DNA of 64,000 nucleotides from Certhia americana. Lineage: Eukaryota > Chordata > Aves > Passeriformes > Certhiidae. The notes beneath the pieces are model-generated. The model was not told the origin of the DNA. It was given only the letters and a program-made list of their open reading frames with translations, and ran no database searches. Location: the NCBI GenBank assembly GCA_018697195.1, contig JAGMWU010000098.1:1-64000 (forward strand), read 5' to 3'. The position numbers and the translations under genes are program-made. Below are positions 1-12,600 of this stretch, piece after piece; the stretch's first letter is position 1; each line of letters begins with the position of its first letter.

Positions 1-40
1 CTCCTTCGACCAAAAACTTTACTTTTTAAAAAGTGGATAC

Positions 41-142
41 CTGCGGTCCATCTCTGGCTTCATAGAAGTCACCCACTCCTATTTTTGCACTGAAGCTGAA
101 ATTGTCCCTTGAGATATCCATTATTCCATTTCTGCTGAGATA
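41..142 (-). CDS. BAZ2B: BAZ2B coding exon, late TAM/MBD segment (residues 733-766)
   Basis: This phase-0 exon of 34 codons reads YLSRNGIMDISRDNFSFSAK, then IGVGDFYEARDGPQ. The acceptor GATTTTTTCAG precedes 142 and the donor GTATCC follows 41. Mammalian BAZ2B, as I remember it, has Arg where this copy has Gly in KIGVGDF (GGA codon, one base from AGA). The next exon, which would finish the TAM domain, lies beyond the window start. Confidence 0.94.
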
Positions 143-587
143 CTGAAAAAATCACATATTTTTGCACTTCAGCTTGTAAATAATTACAACCCAGCTTTGA
201 TGAACAGCTAACTTTGTGAGTGTAATGTTTTGCATATTCTGTCAAAGGGATATGCATTTATAAGGTATCAAATCACTAACAGACTGAGATACATTACTTC
301 TCACATCACAGAAAAGAAGTATCTCTATTGGAGAGAAAAAAAATTATGTATTTTAATTGCAAGCATGCTCATTAGCATTAGAACACAGAAGTTAAAAACT
401 TAATGTACCTTTACTACTTCAGGATACTGTCTCAGCTTCTTTCCACAAGGTGCAAAATATGCTACTTCTCCTTGAAGACGACCACCAAAGTTTCTTATTC
501 GGGTTTCTCTTTGCCAGCTAGAGTAATATGAAATAGTTGCATACAACAATACACATTTTAAAAAAAACAAGTAATTTGTGTCAATTT

Positions 588-618
<31 letters not shown>

Positions 619-3600
619 GAGGAAAATGTGACTAGAGTATCATAAATCAGACCAAACCAGAAAATTTTATCATGTAGATTGTCCAAACTGACTAAATACA
701 TGAATTTATTTATATCAAGTGACTTACATATAACCAGATTTTAAACAGCTTAGAATTCTACTTTAGGGAGTTATTTGGAGTCTATATTGGCTCAGACCAT
801 TTGGGTTAATTTCCAAAGCAAACCAGCTAAGAGGCAGATAATTTTTGCAAAAGAGCAAACTTAATGCACAAAAATTAACACATGAAATATGCTGACACTT
901 TCTTAAGAGATCCACAGTCACTGGGAGTCAGAAATCTAAATTGTTGAAGCCCTTTCCTTATTATTCAGCCTCAAAATGTTTTAAACTCATTTCTTTACCA
1001 ATGGATTTGTGAAGACATTATCTCCCTTTACAGAAAGTCAGGTATATACATAACATACCCATAATCGAGAGGAACACGGAGCTCCCGTTCATCTGCCACT
1101 CTTCGTCTTTTTGAAATACCTAAAACAGAATCTCTTATTAATACCTAATGAACTTAAAAAAACCCCGCATGATCCTAAAATGTACTTTTTACGTTTCTAT
1201 CCCCAAAACAAAAGAGAATTGTTTTTTTCATTCTCGCCATTATGTACCTCAATTACCAAGAAAACTAATTTAAGTGTTCTCCTTTTGAAATACATTTTCC
1301 TCTTAAGTTTCCTGTAACCTCATCCTCTGAAACTGTAAATAGAAAGCCTAACTATCCCATACCTATCCGCTTGTCCTGTTTAGTACTCTCAAATATTGTT
1401 AATTTAATTCCCTGCACACCAGTTTTTCTAGACAAGATCGTATTTAATTTTTTCAGTAAAGAAGATGCAAATTAAAACACACTTTACTTTAAAGATCCAT
1501 ATTCTAATAAGTTTAGTCTTCCTAGAGCACTGTCTATAGACTGCAGTCAAACGCCAAATACAGAAAATTTTCGTAACTACTTCAGCTTTTCCCAGTTCAA
1601 ACAGATGCTGTGTTTGGTGCTTGCTAAGCAGCTGAATCAATAGCATCCCAGAGACAACTGCCAAACATGGGGTTTTTTAGTGTGAAAGGCTTTCCTCAGG
1701 CCTCTCACAGCCAGAGGGCACGAGCTGTGCATGCAGACCAACTTTTGGAAGACGTGCTTCTCAAAAGGTAGTTCCGACCCTCTGACAAGAAGGTGCCATC
1801 TCCTCCCTGGGCACAGCCACGCCTGAGGGCCGCCAGCAGCCCCTCACAGCTCAGCCCTGCCTGCCAGGGGATCAGCTCCTTCCAAGGGATGGCAAGAGAC
1901 CCCTAGGAAAAGCACCGAGGAAATACCTGTGCTCAGAGCCCAAGATTTAGACATAGGTCTGCACTCTTAACCTAACATGAAAGACTACTGCATTGTTTTG
2001 AATGGTCACAGTGCAGGGAGGGAAGCTGCTTTTCCAAGCCTAAGTGAAGTTGAAAAGTCCAGTGCAAAACAGATACAGAAAAGAGACCACAAGACCCCTT
2101 TAGTGACTGACCAACTCTAGGCAAAAGGTTCACAAAAATATTTTTGTTGTATTATGTTGCTTCTTATTAGGTGATCCTTAGGTACATATTATTATACATG
2201 AAGCAAGGACATAAAACTTATTTATTCTACCTCCTACTCCTGTAAACAGAAAAATCTGCTATCACACCTTTCAAAGCATCACAAATCAATACAGATTCTT
2301 GAGAAAAACATTATATTTTTAATTTACCCATTTGGATTACTCCTAATCCATATAAAATCCTTTATAAACTGTACTGTTAACAAGCCTGTTTCTGGGCTAA
2401 GTATTAGGTAGATCACATTATATTGCTTCAAAGCTAATGCCCTTGCATGACATGGAATGAAGCTCCTATTCTACTGAATCCAAATATAAAAACCTATCTA
2501 TAAGCAGAGGTCCCCATTTAAAAATCTGCTTACATGCACGTTAATAAACATCAAGTTTCTCATTCAAAGTAGGAAATACATGATTTCATTGTTACCGTGC
2601 AAATTGAGAAGTGTGACTGCATTCTTTACTGCAGCCCTAGTAATTACTAAACCTTACAAATTAAGTCACCAAATGAAGGATTACAAGCACCATATAATAT
2701 CATGCAAATGTTAAATGTACTTTCCATGAACTTTTAAAAAAATAGATGCTTGAACATTACCATAAATTCTACTGAGAATTTTGAAAGAATTACTAGAATA
2801 TTATGTTCTAACAAAATATGGTTACAAAGTTTGTCGAGGAAGGGGTAAAAATTTAAAGATTCAGACCACAAACTAGAATGTACAGAAATCAGAAGTAAGA
2901 ATAACTATTTTAGAATAAAAATGGAGAATTCCAAAGACTTAATAATGAAGAGTTTTAATATAATAAATAACAACTCTGGATATTTAATTCTATTTTCTCT
3001 CAAATAATTATACGAGTTAAGATGTCCTGGTCTAAGTGTAATGTTCTATTATGTTCTAGTATGGAGAACTTGCAATTTGGCTGACAGATCTTAATGACTG
3101 CTGCAAACACCCTTGAACAGATGAGAGTCACCCAACAGCCCAGGTCTGAAGGGATGTCAAAAAGACACCTGGTCCAGCCTTCTGAAAACCTCAAGCGAAG
3201 GGGACTCTGCCACATCCCTGGGGTGGCTGTTCAGTGAATCGCTGTTCTTAGGGTAAAAATCTTCTTGAGCTGTCACTTGATACCAGCACCTGGACTATTT
3301 TTGCAACTTTTACAATGCATGGACTTTGGCTATCCCATGGTATTATAACAGAAGATAGTGAGATACCACAGTGTGTGCTTGGTGTGAGGGTGGAGGCTCC
3401 TGTCCCAAGGAACACTGCAGGCTGGGACTCAGGACATAAGGCAGCTGGTGCCGAGCTTGACGTCTTTGCTACTTGGAGATTAAGCGGGGTGGAATGAGCT
3501 GTAAGACCGATGGAAGAGCTCTTCATAGAGGATGAAGTTTTGTTCAGTTTCAGCAGGGCTTTTTCTCCCTCAGTGTCGGTGTCTGATTCATCTTGGTCTT

Positions 3601-6600
3601 TATCATCCTCATCATCTTCTTCCTCAGACCCTTCTGTATCTGAATCAGAATTACTGTCAGACTCTGTTTAAAGAAAGTGTGGCAAAAGGCATATTATGAC
3701 TTAGAAACTATTGTCAAATACATTTAAGTTCTAATACTTGCAAAATCTTTTATTACATATGCTTTTTAAAAAACATTTTGAGTATAAATAGGAGGTTCTA
3801 ATTAACTAGCTAAACTTTAAAATTACTACAAATATGACAGCATTAAATAATACTGCATGATAATACACCGTTCTTTGGAATGGACAGAGATGAGTGACAG
3901 AAGCTGCAGTATTTTAAGACCAGTTACAGCTGAATCACCCTGTTAGCCCAGCAGCAGCTGGGCGTTACCCTAGGAAGGGCATTTCATGGGAGTGAAATCC
4001 ATCGTGAGGAGCAAGGAAACAGCAGAACTGGATACAGGCTGAAAGGTGTCAGAATCGAAAGTATGGCAATCTGGGCAAAAGAAGAATCAAGGACAGCCAG
4101 GATAAGGAACTAAAGGTGAGATACAGTCTTGAGATAAAAGAATTAGTACAGGGTGTGTGGATGAGAAGGGGAAGTGACTGAGGTAGGTGGAGCCTGGACA
4201 CAAGGGATATTAGCACACGGGACAAAGCAGTGACTGTGAATTCAGTCAACTCTTTAGAACAGGCCTCATCATTCCAAATTGCGTAATTGCATAGCCCTTA
4301 AAACTGTCCAGTTACTTGCTCGTGGACTACTGTGCTCCCGAACGAGGCACAGAAACACTTTTCTTGCAACCTTTGACAATTTGAAGGCCTTTGTTTAGTC
4401 CCTCTCTGGTTAGGAAACCTGTTTGGCAGCAGGTCTCTGTCTGCCAGAATCATTAACCATCAGTCAGCCTTAATGTCAATCAAGCCCTTCCCGAGCACTC
4501 TGTCACATCAAGTTGCAGGCTGGGTGACTAATATAGAAGGTAGGTCTCTCACAGCCCTTCAGAAAGGCTGAGGAGCCACCTTACCAGGACAGCTGACCAA
4601 GTATCAAAACACCCCAAACATGATTTTTGGACATGACAAAATGGAGAATTTGGACACGTGCTATTTTTAAGGATATGTGTAAGGCACTGTGTGGGCCATG
4701 CTGGCCCAGTATTTCCTGCTCTTATTTTAAAATATGGTGGGAAATGCATGTTTTCAAAATGAAAAAAATTAAGTTTCTGCTTTTCATATTAAAAAGGTTA
4801 AACCACCTGATTGGCTATCATCAGAATCATCTTCTTCATCATCCTCATCTTCATCTTCATCATCGTCGTCATCATCATTTGAGTCGTCAGAGTCTTTACT
4901 GCTGGGGGCATCTGAGTCTACCCCTCTGAACTGCTCCACCACCAGTTTTGCAGAATGAAGGCGGTGTTGTGGTTTTACTGCATTTACTGCATTATTGCTG
5001 ACTGCTTTATCCTTTCCTGAACCAGGTAACACAGGAGAGGTAGAGGGCATAACAGCTGTCCGGTTACCAGTTGTCTTTTTCCCACATGCACTCAAGTTTA
5101 TTGGCAAAGAAAAGGGGGGACTACTAGAAATGGCTACACTTTCATTGATCTTGGTCTGGGGTTTCGGTTTCGTAGTGAGTGCAAGAGGAGCCTCCTGGAT
5201 GACGCTCTGAATAACTCCATTGGGTTGATGATTACCTAAAAGTGCATTTGTCAGGAATGGGTTAGAATGATTGTTTTCCAAGGATGTGAGTTTTTGATGA
5301 GCTGGTGAACTAGATGTTGGTTTGGGGCTTGACAAAGCCGCAATAACTTTCTTCAGGCTCTTAGACGATTCCTGTTTCTTTAGCTGTGCTGCTGGGAATG
5401 TCTGTTTATACTGTTCCTAAAGAAATAAGAAGACAGAGAAATAAAATGTGGAGGTGTTTGTTTGGCTTTCTTCGGTATTCAGGCACGTGAGCTCTAGGAA
5501 ATTTTAAACATCTGCTAAGCCATTTTTAGAAAGTCAAAAGCAGATACTAGGTACAACGGAAGAGATGAGTAACTGCTAGTTATGCAATTCTTGTGTGATT
5601 TTTTCACTGTAAATCAAATAGGGGAAGATGAACTGAACTCAAGATGAAGTTGATTCACATTATGTAGGGAAGCTTTCTCAGCTGCTATAATGCTCTAGAC
5701 AGAGACTTTCATAAAGGTATTAATCATACTGAAAAAAAGACACTTTTAGAAAGATATTTGCTATGCTTGTGTACCAGCACAGGAAAACCTCTTCTCATTA
5801 CTTAATTCAGTGTATAAAAATCCCATTAGTGAATGCACAACTACCTTCAGTAATTTGTGCGCTTTAAAGCACCAGGTAAATACAACACACTAATGGCCAC
5901 AATACTAGAAAACCAATAGAGGAGTCTTTGTGTAGAAAAATTTTATTTACAAAAATGAGGGAAAAGGTATTACTCAGAAATGCTGTGATATGTTAATTGT
6001 TTAACTGAAAGAGTAGTACTTGAAATTCTTCACATAAAACTTAGTAATAGCTCAGAAATGCATGTAAATCTTACAGTGTCTTTAGTCTAAAGACTCTTCC
6101 AAAGAAAAAAAATCACATAACCTTCAATAGAAAATATAGTAAAATGGAGAAAGATGGTACAGTTTAAAATCAATTTTTAAAAATTAAGTCAAACACAATA
6201 CATTCTTGGAAATTACCAATATTTAAAACTGAATACAAAATTATGAAGATCTATAAAATAAATATTCACACAAGGCGTACCTCCAGTAAAAGTTTTAAGA
6301 GAAATCAAACTACTAAATGTGTGATCTATCACCAGCTAAAGACTTGTAACCTAAATTTGAAAGCAGAAGACACTTTCAACAGCTAAGATGTGTGTTCTCA
6401 TAATTATAATTGATTTAGCTACTTTTGGTAAGTGACAAGCTTATTTGAATTTTACCAAGTAAAAGGAAACTGGAAAGGAAAAACAGTTTTTATCTTCTAG
6501 TCTATCAAAAAAATTAAGTATTTGCAGTCCTCGCTAGGGTCTGTGAGTTAGCTGTAAATCAGAATCAAGTTTACTACTCCCAAATCCTACTTGGTTTAAA

Positions 6601-9600
6601 ACAAAATTTGAAAAAATAAAATAATAATAATGACAGTTGCCTTGGTAAATGTATTTTTTTAATATTATTTATGTGTGTATATATCTTAAGCCTCGGTGTT
6701 TGCAAAATGCCAGATTTTTATCTGGCATTCATTTATCCCCATTCAAACCTCACTGAATAGAAAATTCATCAGCAGTTACCTTAATCACTATTAACAAAAT
6801 AAATAAGCTGAGGATCTGAAAATTTTAGAAGCCACAGAATTGTTAAGACAGACACATAAAGTTACAGACATAAGACTGACTGTACAGTCTTGACCAGCAG
6901 AAAGGAAGATAAATTGAAGGATGGAAGGCAGGCCCTGGCACGGGGTGCCCAGAGCAGCTGTGGCTGCCCCTGGATCCCTGGCAGTGTCCCAGGCCAGGCT
7001 GGACAGTGGGGCTGGGAGCAGCCTGGGATGGTGGGAGGGGTCCCTGCAATGGCAGGGGTGGGACAAGGTAGAGCTTTAAGGTTCCTTCCAACCCAGGCCA
7101 TTCCTGGATTCCAAGAAAACTACTGAAATGGCCATATGAGTTTTTACAGCTCTCATGCATAAATATCTGTCTTTAAAGAGCAAACAAAACTCAATACTGA
7201 GCTTTTTTTTTTTTTAAAGGCTCTCAGCTTCTTTGTTTAAAATCATGGTTAAAACAGGTGACTTCAATTACTTTGACTTGAAACTACCCAACTTGAAAGA
7301 AAGTGAAGCCATGATTACATACTAGATATGTGAAGTATTAAATCAGCATTTTGACTGAACCTAGAAGCACAGGAAAAATATCCAGACCACACAATTTACT
7401 CATGAGTACTTTTCTTATTTTCATAGTGGTTTCACAGGTGCACATTGTACTTTAAATGACCCACACAATCTAGTTCATTTACGCCATTCAGAAATCCAGA
7501 TCAACTCTAAAAACACAAACGCCCGTGATTATGAAAATATATATACTTATAATGTCAAGACACTATATTTAAGAGTTTCATGGCACAATGTTACATCTTT
7601 TTAAGCAGATGACACAGGTTACAAATAACCAAAAACTTTACTCACCCGTTTAGATCTCACATCACTGGTCAAAGTGATAGATTCTTCAGAGGTATTTTTA
7701 TTCCCTGCTTTGAGAAGATCAGGGGAAGGAACTATGAGTTTTAAATAGGTCTCCTTTTTGGCTTCATGTACCAAAGACAAAGGTTTCACATTAGGAACCA
7801 ATCCCGTAGACTGTATTACACTTGTGTGTTTGTTCACAGATTCCTCCTTTGCCTGAGAGCTTTGAAAAATAAACGGAAGCTGCTGTGACAAAACCTGAGG
7901 CTGCTTCTGCTGGGACTGGAATGGTGAGTGAGTCTGGGAATCAGACACAAGAGGTATCTGCTGGTGTGTTCTTTTGTCTTGAGACTTTTCCTGTGATTTC
8001 TGTCCATCGGTTTTCGGATCTGTTACACCACTATGCATTAGCACCTGCAAAGTATTTATTTTTGATTGTTCATTACATAAGTTAAAGATCCTTTTAAAAA
8101 GGCTAAACATATGATCAGTCTCCATTAAACAATTACACTAGTCTTAGCAGAGGCTGAACAATAATAATTTTTAAATCAAATTTTTAAGTATTGTAATATA
8201 TTTAAACCTGCCTCTTTTATTGTTCGTTTTTGGTTTTTTACCCCAGATAGTTTCAGCATGTGACGACAACATTTACTAGTGAAGGAGTATTAAACCATGG
8301 TTGTTTTTAAATGTATTTCTGACTGTAAGCCTAATAGGATACCATGGATTCCAGTCTTGTTGCTTTACTACTAGGGAAAAGTAGCCACTCTACTAGGAAA
8401 AAAGCAACTGCCAAAGAACTATCCACAATTATGTATTTTCAATTCACTACCTGCACACTGTACTTAATTTCTTTGTATTTCCTACTTTATAACAAAAATA
8501 ACAGTCTACCAACTGTAAATACCTGTAAAGCAATACACCAACATGCCTGCCTGCAAAAGAACCAAAAAATCCTTCCCAGAAACCCCACAAACAGAAAACC
8601 CTGAAGCAAACCTAAAAAGAGTATTCTTAGCATTCATTAATGTGCAGTTAAATAACTGTTGACTAGTTCACAGAGCAGGTCAACTTGTTACAAACAGCTT
8701 TTAGCAACAAGACTGTGAGCAGCAGAGTGAGGTGTTATACCTTGTTCTTGTTTTTGTGATGTGCTTCATTTTCAGAATCAGATTCATCATCCTCACTCTC
8801 TTCAGCACTCTGGTCCTCCTCCTCCTCCTCTTCATCCTCCTCTAGGTCATCAGAGTCACTACTGCTCACACCTTCACTTGAGGTGTCTGAAGAGGAGCCT
8901 GAATCACTGTCACTGTTACTAGAGCTTTCCACTGCTTTTTTTCTGGGCTTCTACCAGGAAGATGAATTCTCTGTTAATGCTTCAGTTACAATCCGTTACA
9001 TCATCTTATTATTACACATAATCTTTGAAACAAGGAAGTGTGAGACTTCGGAGTAAAGTGATCTGCAACGCTTAAAGAGAACGTGCTTCACAAGATGAAA
9101 ATTAAAAACTGGTCACAAAGTTCCACTGAAGTCTTTTTCTGACCACTGCTTGACATCACTACATCACAAAGCAAAATGCCAAATTTAGGCCTAGAACACT
9201 GCCCTAGAATTTGGGTCTAGTAAACCTCCACAGAATGTGCTGATTCCGAAAAGAATTCATACCCAAAACTTATATTGCAAATTAGCACAGAAAAAACAAT
9301 TAATATTAGGTTTATCCAAGTTTCAGTGATACATTCATTTAACTACTTTCCCAGTATGAGCTGTTCAGCAATATACAGTTTTGAAGACTGAAAAGAATAT
9401 GTTCATCAAATAGCTTCTGGGATTTGCTTCTGAAAAATGGACCAAACTCTGCTAAAATACTCTGACAACTACATTATATTGAAAGTAACTCTCTAGATTT
9501 TCATTAACTGTAAAAACAGTTTGATATCAGCTTTGACTTTTTCTTAATTTTCCTACAACTACCTAAATATTTTAACAATTTTTTTAGATACCATCCTCTA

Positions 9601-12600
9601 AAAGAAATTGCAGCTATGGAGATAACTGAAGAAATCAGATGATGAATACTAAAAAAATCTAAACACCTAAGAAAAGAACCTTTATAAAGTATATTAAAAG
9701 GTTTTAAAGTAAGACGTGCTTTTAAGAAGAGGCTAGTGTTACACTTTGAAATTTAAAAGCATAACATCACTTAAACAAAGCCCAGCTTTAATAATCTTAA
9801 TCAGCCTCATGTTGGAATTCTCATTTAGAGTAATTTCTGTGTTTTGATACAAAAGGTTGTTCAAATCACTACACTAACAAATACCAATTACCTCATAAAG
9901 TTTCAGAGGAAAAGAAGTGATGAACATCAGCATAGCAAGTAAGATTAGGAATGACAAACTCCATTTCAGTATTAAAAAATTTACTACGGGAGCTTACTAC
10001 AGGAAACAGACAACCTGCCATTTATCTGCATGAGACAGAGGACTTAAAACACAGAACACAACATTCTTAAGAAAGATATTTGTACATCGGATCCATCCTT
10101 TTACAGTACCTCAGTATTTAGTCAAGTAAAACTGGAGTTTGAAATCAGTGCCTGTATCAAGAAATCTATCAACAGTACCAAATTTATACCTAAAGACAAA
10201 AGGTAACACAAAGGAGAAGAAGGAGAAGATAACAATGCTGACCAAACATCCTGACAGAAACTGGGGGGGGGAAGGAGCTAAACCAACAAACCAACCAAAA
10301 CAAATGAAACCACAAATAAATAAACCAAACAAACCAAACAAAAACAAACATAGAGCAAAAAGAGATAAAATTTTCTGAATAAAGCAAAGAGCCAAAAAAT
10401 ACCTTCTGGGGAGGTATTTCAAGATATTAAAAGAGAAATCTATTTGGTACTCTGCCTAACTGTAGTAATAGTCAGAAATACATTTTTTCATTTACAATTA
10501 CTCCCTTGGCTTCTATTCTGTCAGTAATCACCTTCCCAGTACACCACTTTCCGTGTTATGCCTAAATAGTTTTGATTCCAAGAGTAGCAAAGTTCTTAGC
10601 ATGCTTAGGTCAGTATGTAAGGTTTACTAACTCATTTAGACTACTCTTGTCTTTCATATTAAATGGCTAAGAATACTGCTGAAACACAGCAGTTAATAAT
10701 AGTTCTTTCTTCTGATAAATAGGAAATTACTTCCAGAAAAGCACTTTTAACACCTAAAAATTTTCTTTTTGCTTTCATAAGATACATGACAACCTAATTA
10801 AATTTACAGATATAGTGATGTTAGAATTGTAATACCAATATATGTGTATATATATACTATAGTATAATAATACAAAATATTGGTGTTAAAATATTTATTT
10901 AAAAAAATTAGATAAATTAAAATACCAAGGTGTTGGACACAGCTATTAACTTATTAACTAGTGAAATTAGCACTAATAGTAACTATTGGTTCATAAGTAT
11001 GTCAAAAAAACCCCAAAGAATTGAAAAGTTTCAAAAGCCAATACACGCAAAAAATCCCTACAGAGACAAGGATATAGATCTTGCTCTAATAAATCAGAAG
11101 AACCCAAAACACTTTGTACTCAAAAGGAACACTTAAAAATGCTCCTGTGTGCAGAACACTTATGTCCAATTTTTTGTCTGAATCTTCAGCTTCTTTCTAT
11201 GTATTTACCTTATCTTTGATTTTGTCAGCCCTGGTGTCCAAAAGCTGAACTTTACTTTGCTCCTGGTTGTATTTGCGTCCTCCAGCTCCTGAGGTTGCAG
11301 TTTTCACTGGTCCTGCCGATGTTGCAATGCTAGTGGAGAGCACGGATGTGCTCAGAGCTGAGACTGCAGTGCTACTATTGCCATTCAGTGATCCATTTAC
11401 GCCTAAAGATGACAGATTTACAAAGTGACATTTAAAATAAATCTGAAATAACAGATAATTTGAGATGCCCCAGTCACACTAACATTCCATAGACATGTAA
11501 CAAGATCCTAGACTACTCACCACATATACTAAAATTGGTCATCAAAGTGTCACTGACTTGGAGTTATGTCAGTTTAATCATACAGAGCACCCCTAATTTA
11601 AAGGCCAAACACATACTTGGTATGTATCATCCTTACCTAATAGAACGAATTTTTAAAGAACTGTTTAGGAATGGGAAGACTGAAGAAGGTAAAGCTCAAA
11701 TTCCACTTCTTTGCGCATGTGCACAAGTACAATATGATTATTTCCCCGACAACTTCAGCCATTACCTTTGTCTGTATTGCTCCGAGTACTTTTTCCTGTA
11801 GCTCTTGAGTGGAATGAAGCAGAATCGTGATTCTGTGCAGGAGGAGCAAACAGTGTGGGAATTCCCAAGAGTGGTGGGAAAAAAGCTGTCCCAGGACGAG
11901 AGTGCGAGTCTGCTGTTCGCCACCATTCTGAACCGCAAAGGAAATAAAAACAAACTTCAGTCGTTCTAATACTATATTTAAGTATTTCAGTAAGCATAAT
12001 CCAGAGCAGGTTTGCTAAATCTACAAGTAAGAACAAAACATTTAGGAACTTCTCAATGACATACATTTCCTGCAGCAACTCTGGCCTCAAGTCATTAAAA
12101 CCATCCTGATAAAGATTTAAATGCAGTTTTATTTAAATACTTTCTGAAAATTAATACTTTATAGAAATCTGTATGACACTGATCATGCCAAAATGAAACT
12201 TCTAAACTTCAGTCTCAAACTGAATCAGTATTCACAGATCACCCTTTAACATTTATTATCTCAGCACTCTTCCTACACTGGAACTCCGAGGTAGCACAAC
12301 AACTTTCAGTCACCTCTGCAATCTGAGTCTTGCAATACTCCAAGGTTTTTACCACAAAACCATGTCTGAAGCTGTTCCCCATGAAAAGACCTATTAAATA
12401 GAGGAACTGCTAGCTACCCAATGGTAACTCAGCAATCACTGCAAGGTTTCCATCCTTGAGTTTGACACTGCATTGCAAAAAAAGCAGCCTTTATTTTTTT
12501 TCCTGTAACAACCCTATTCAAGTGCCCTAGTTTCAACTGCTGATCCTGCTTCTAACTTCCGTATGAGCAGTGCCATTTCTCAGACTGAGAGGCTGGCAGA

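Noticed and set aside
4627..4929. Plus-strand ORF of 100 residues with a His/Leu/Ser-rich end
   Set aside because: It is the antisense shadow of the BAZ2B acidic triplet array.
6791..7160. Several ORFs of 78-105 residues on both strands
   Set aside because: They arise from the CR1 fragment at 6925-7120.
10111..10422. Minus-strand ORF of 103 residues rich in Phe, Leu and Trp, looking like a membrane protein
   Set aside because: It is the translation of an AAAC-type low-complexity repeat read on the complementary strand.
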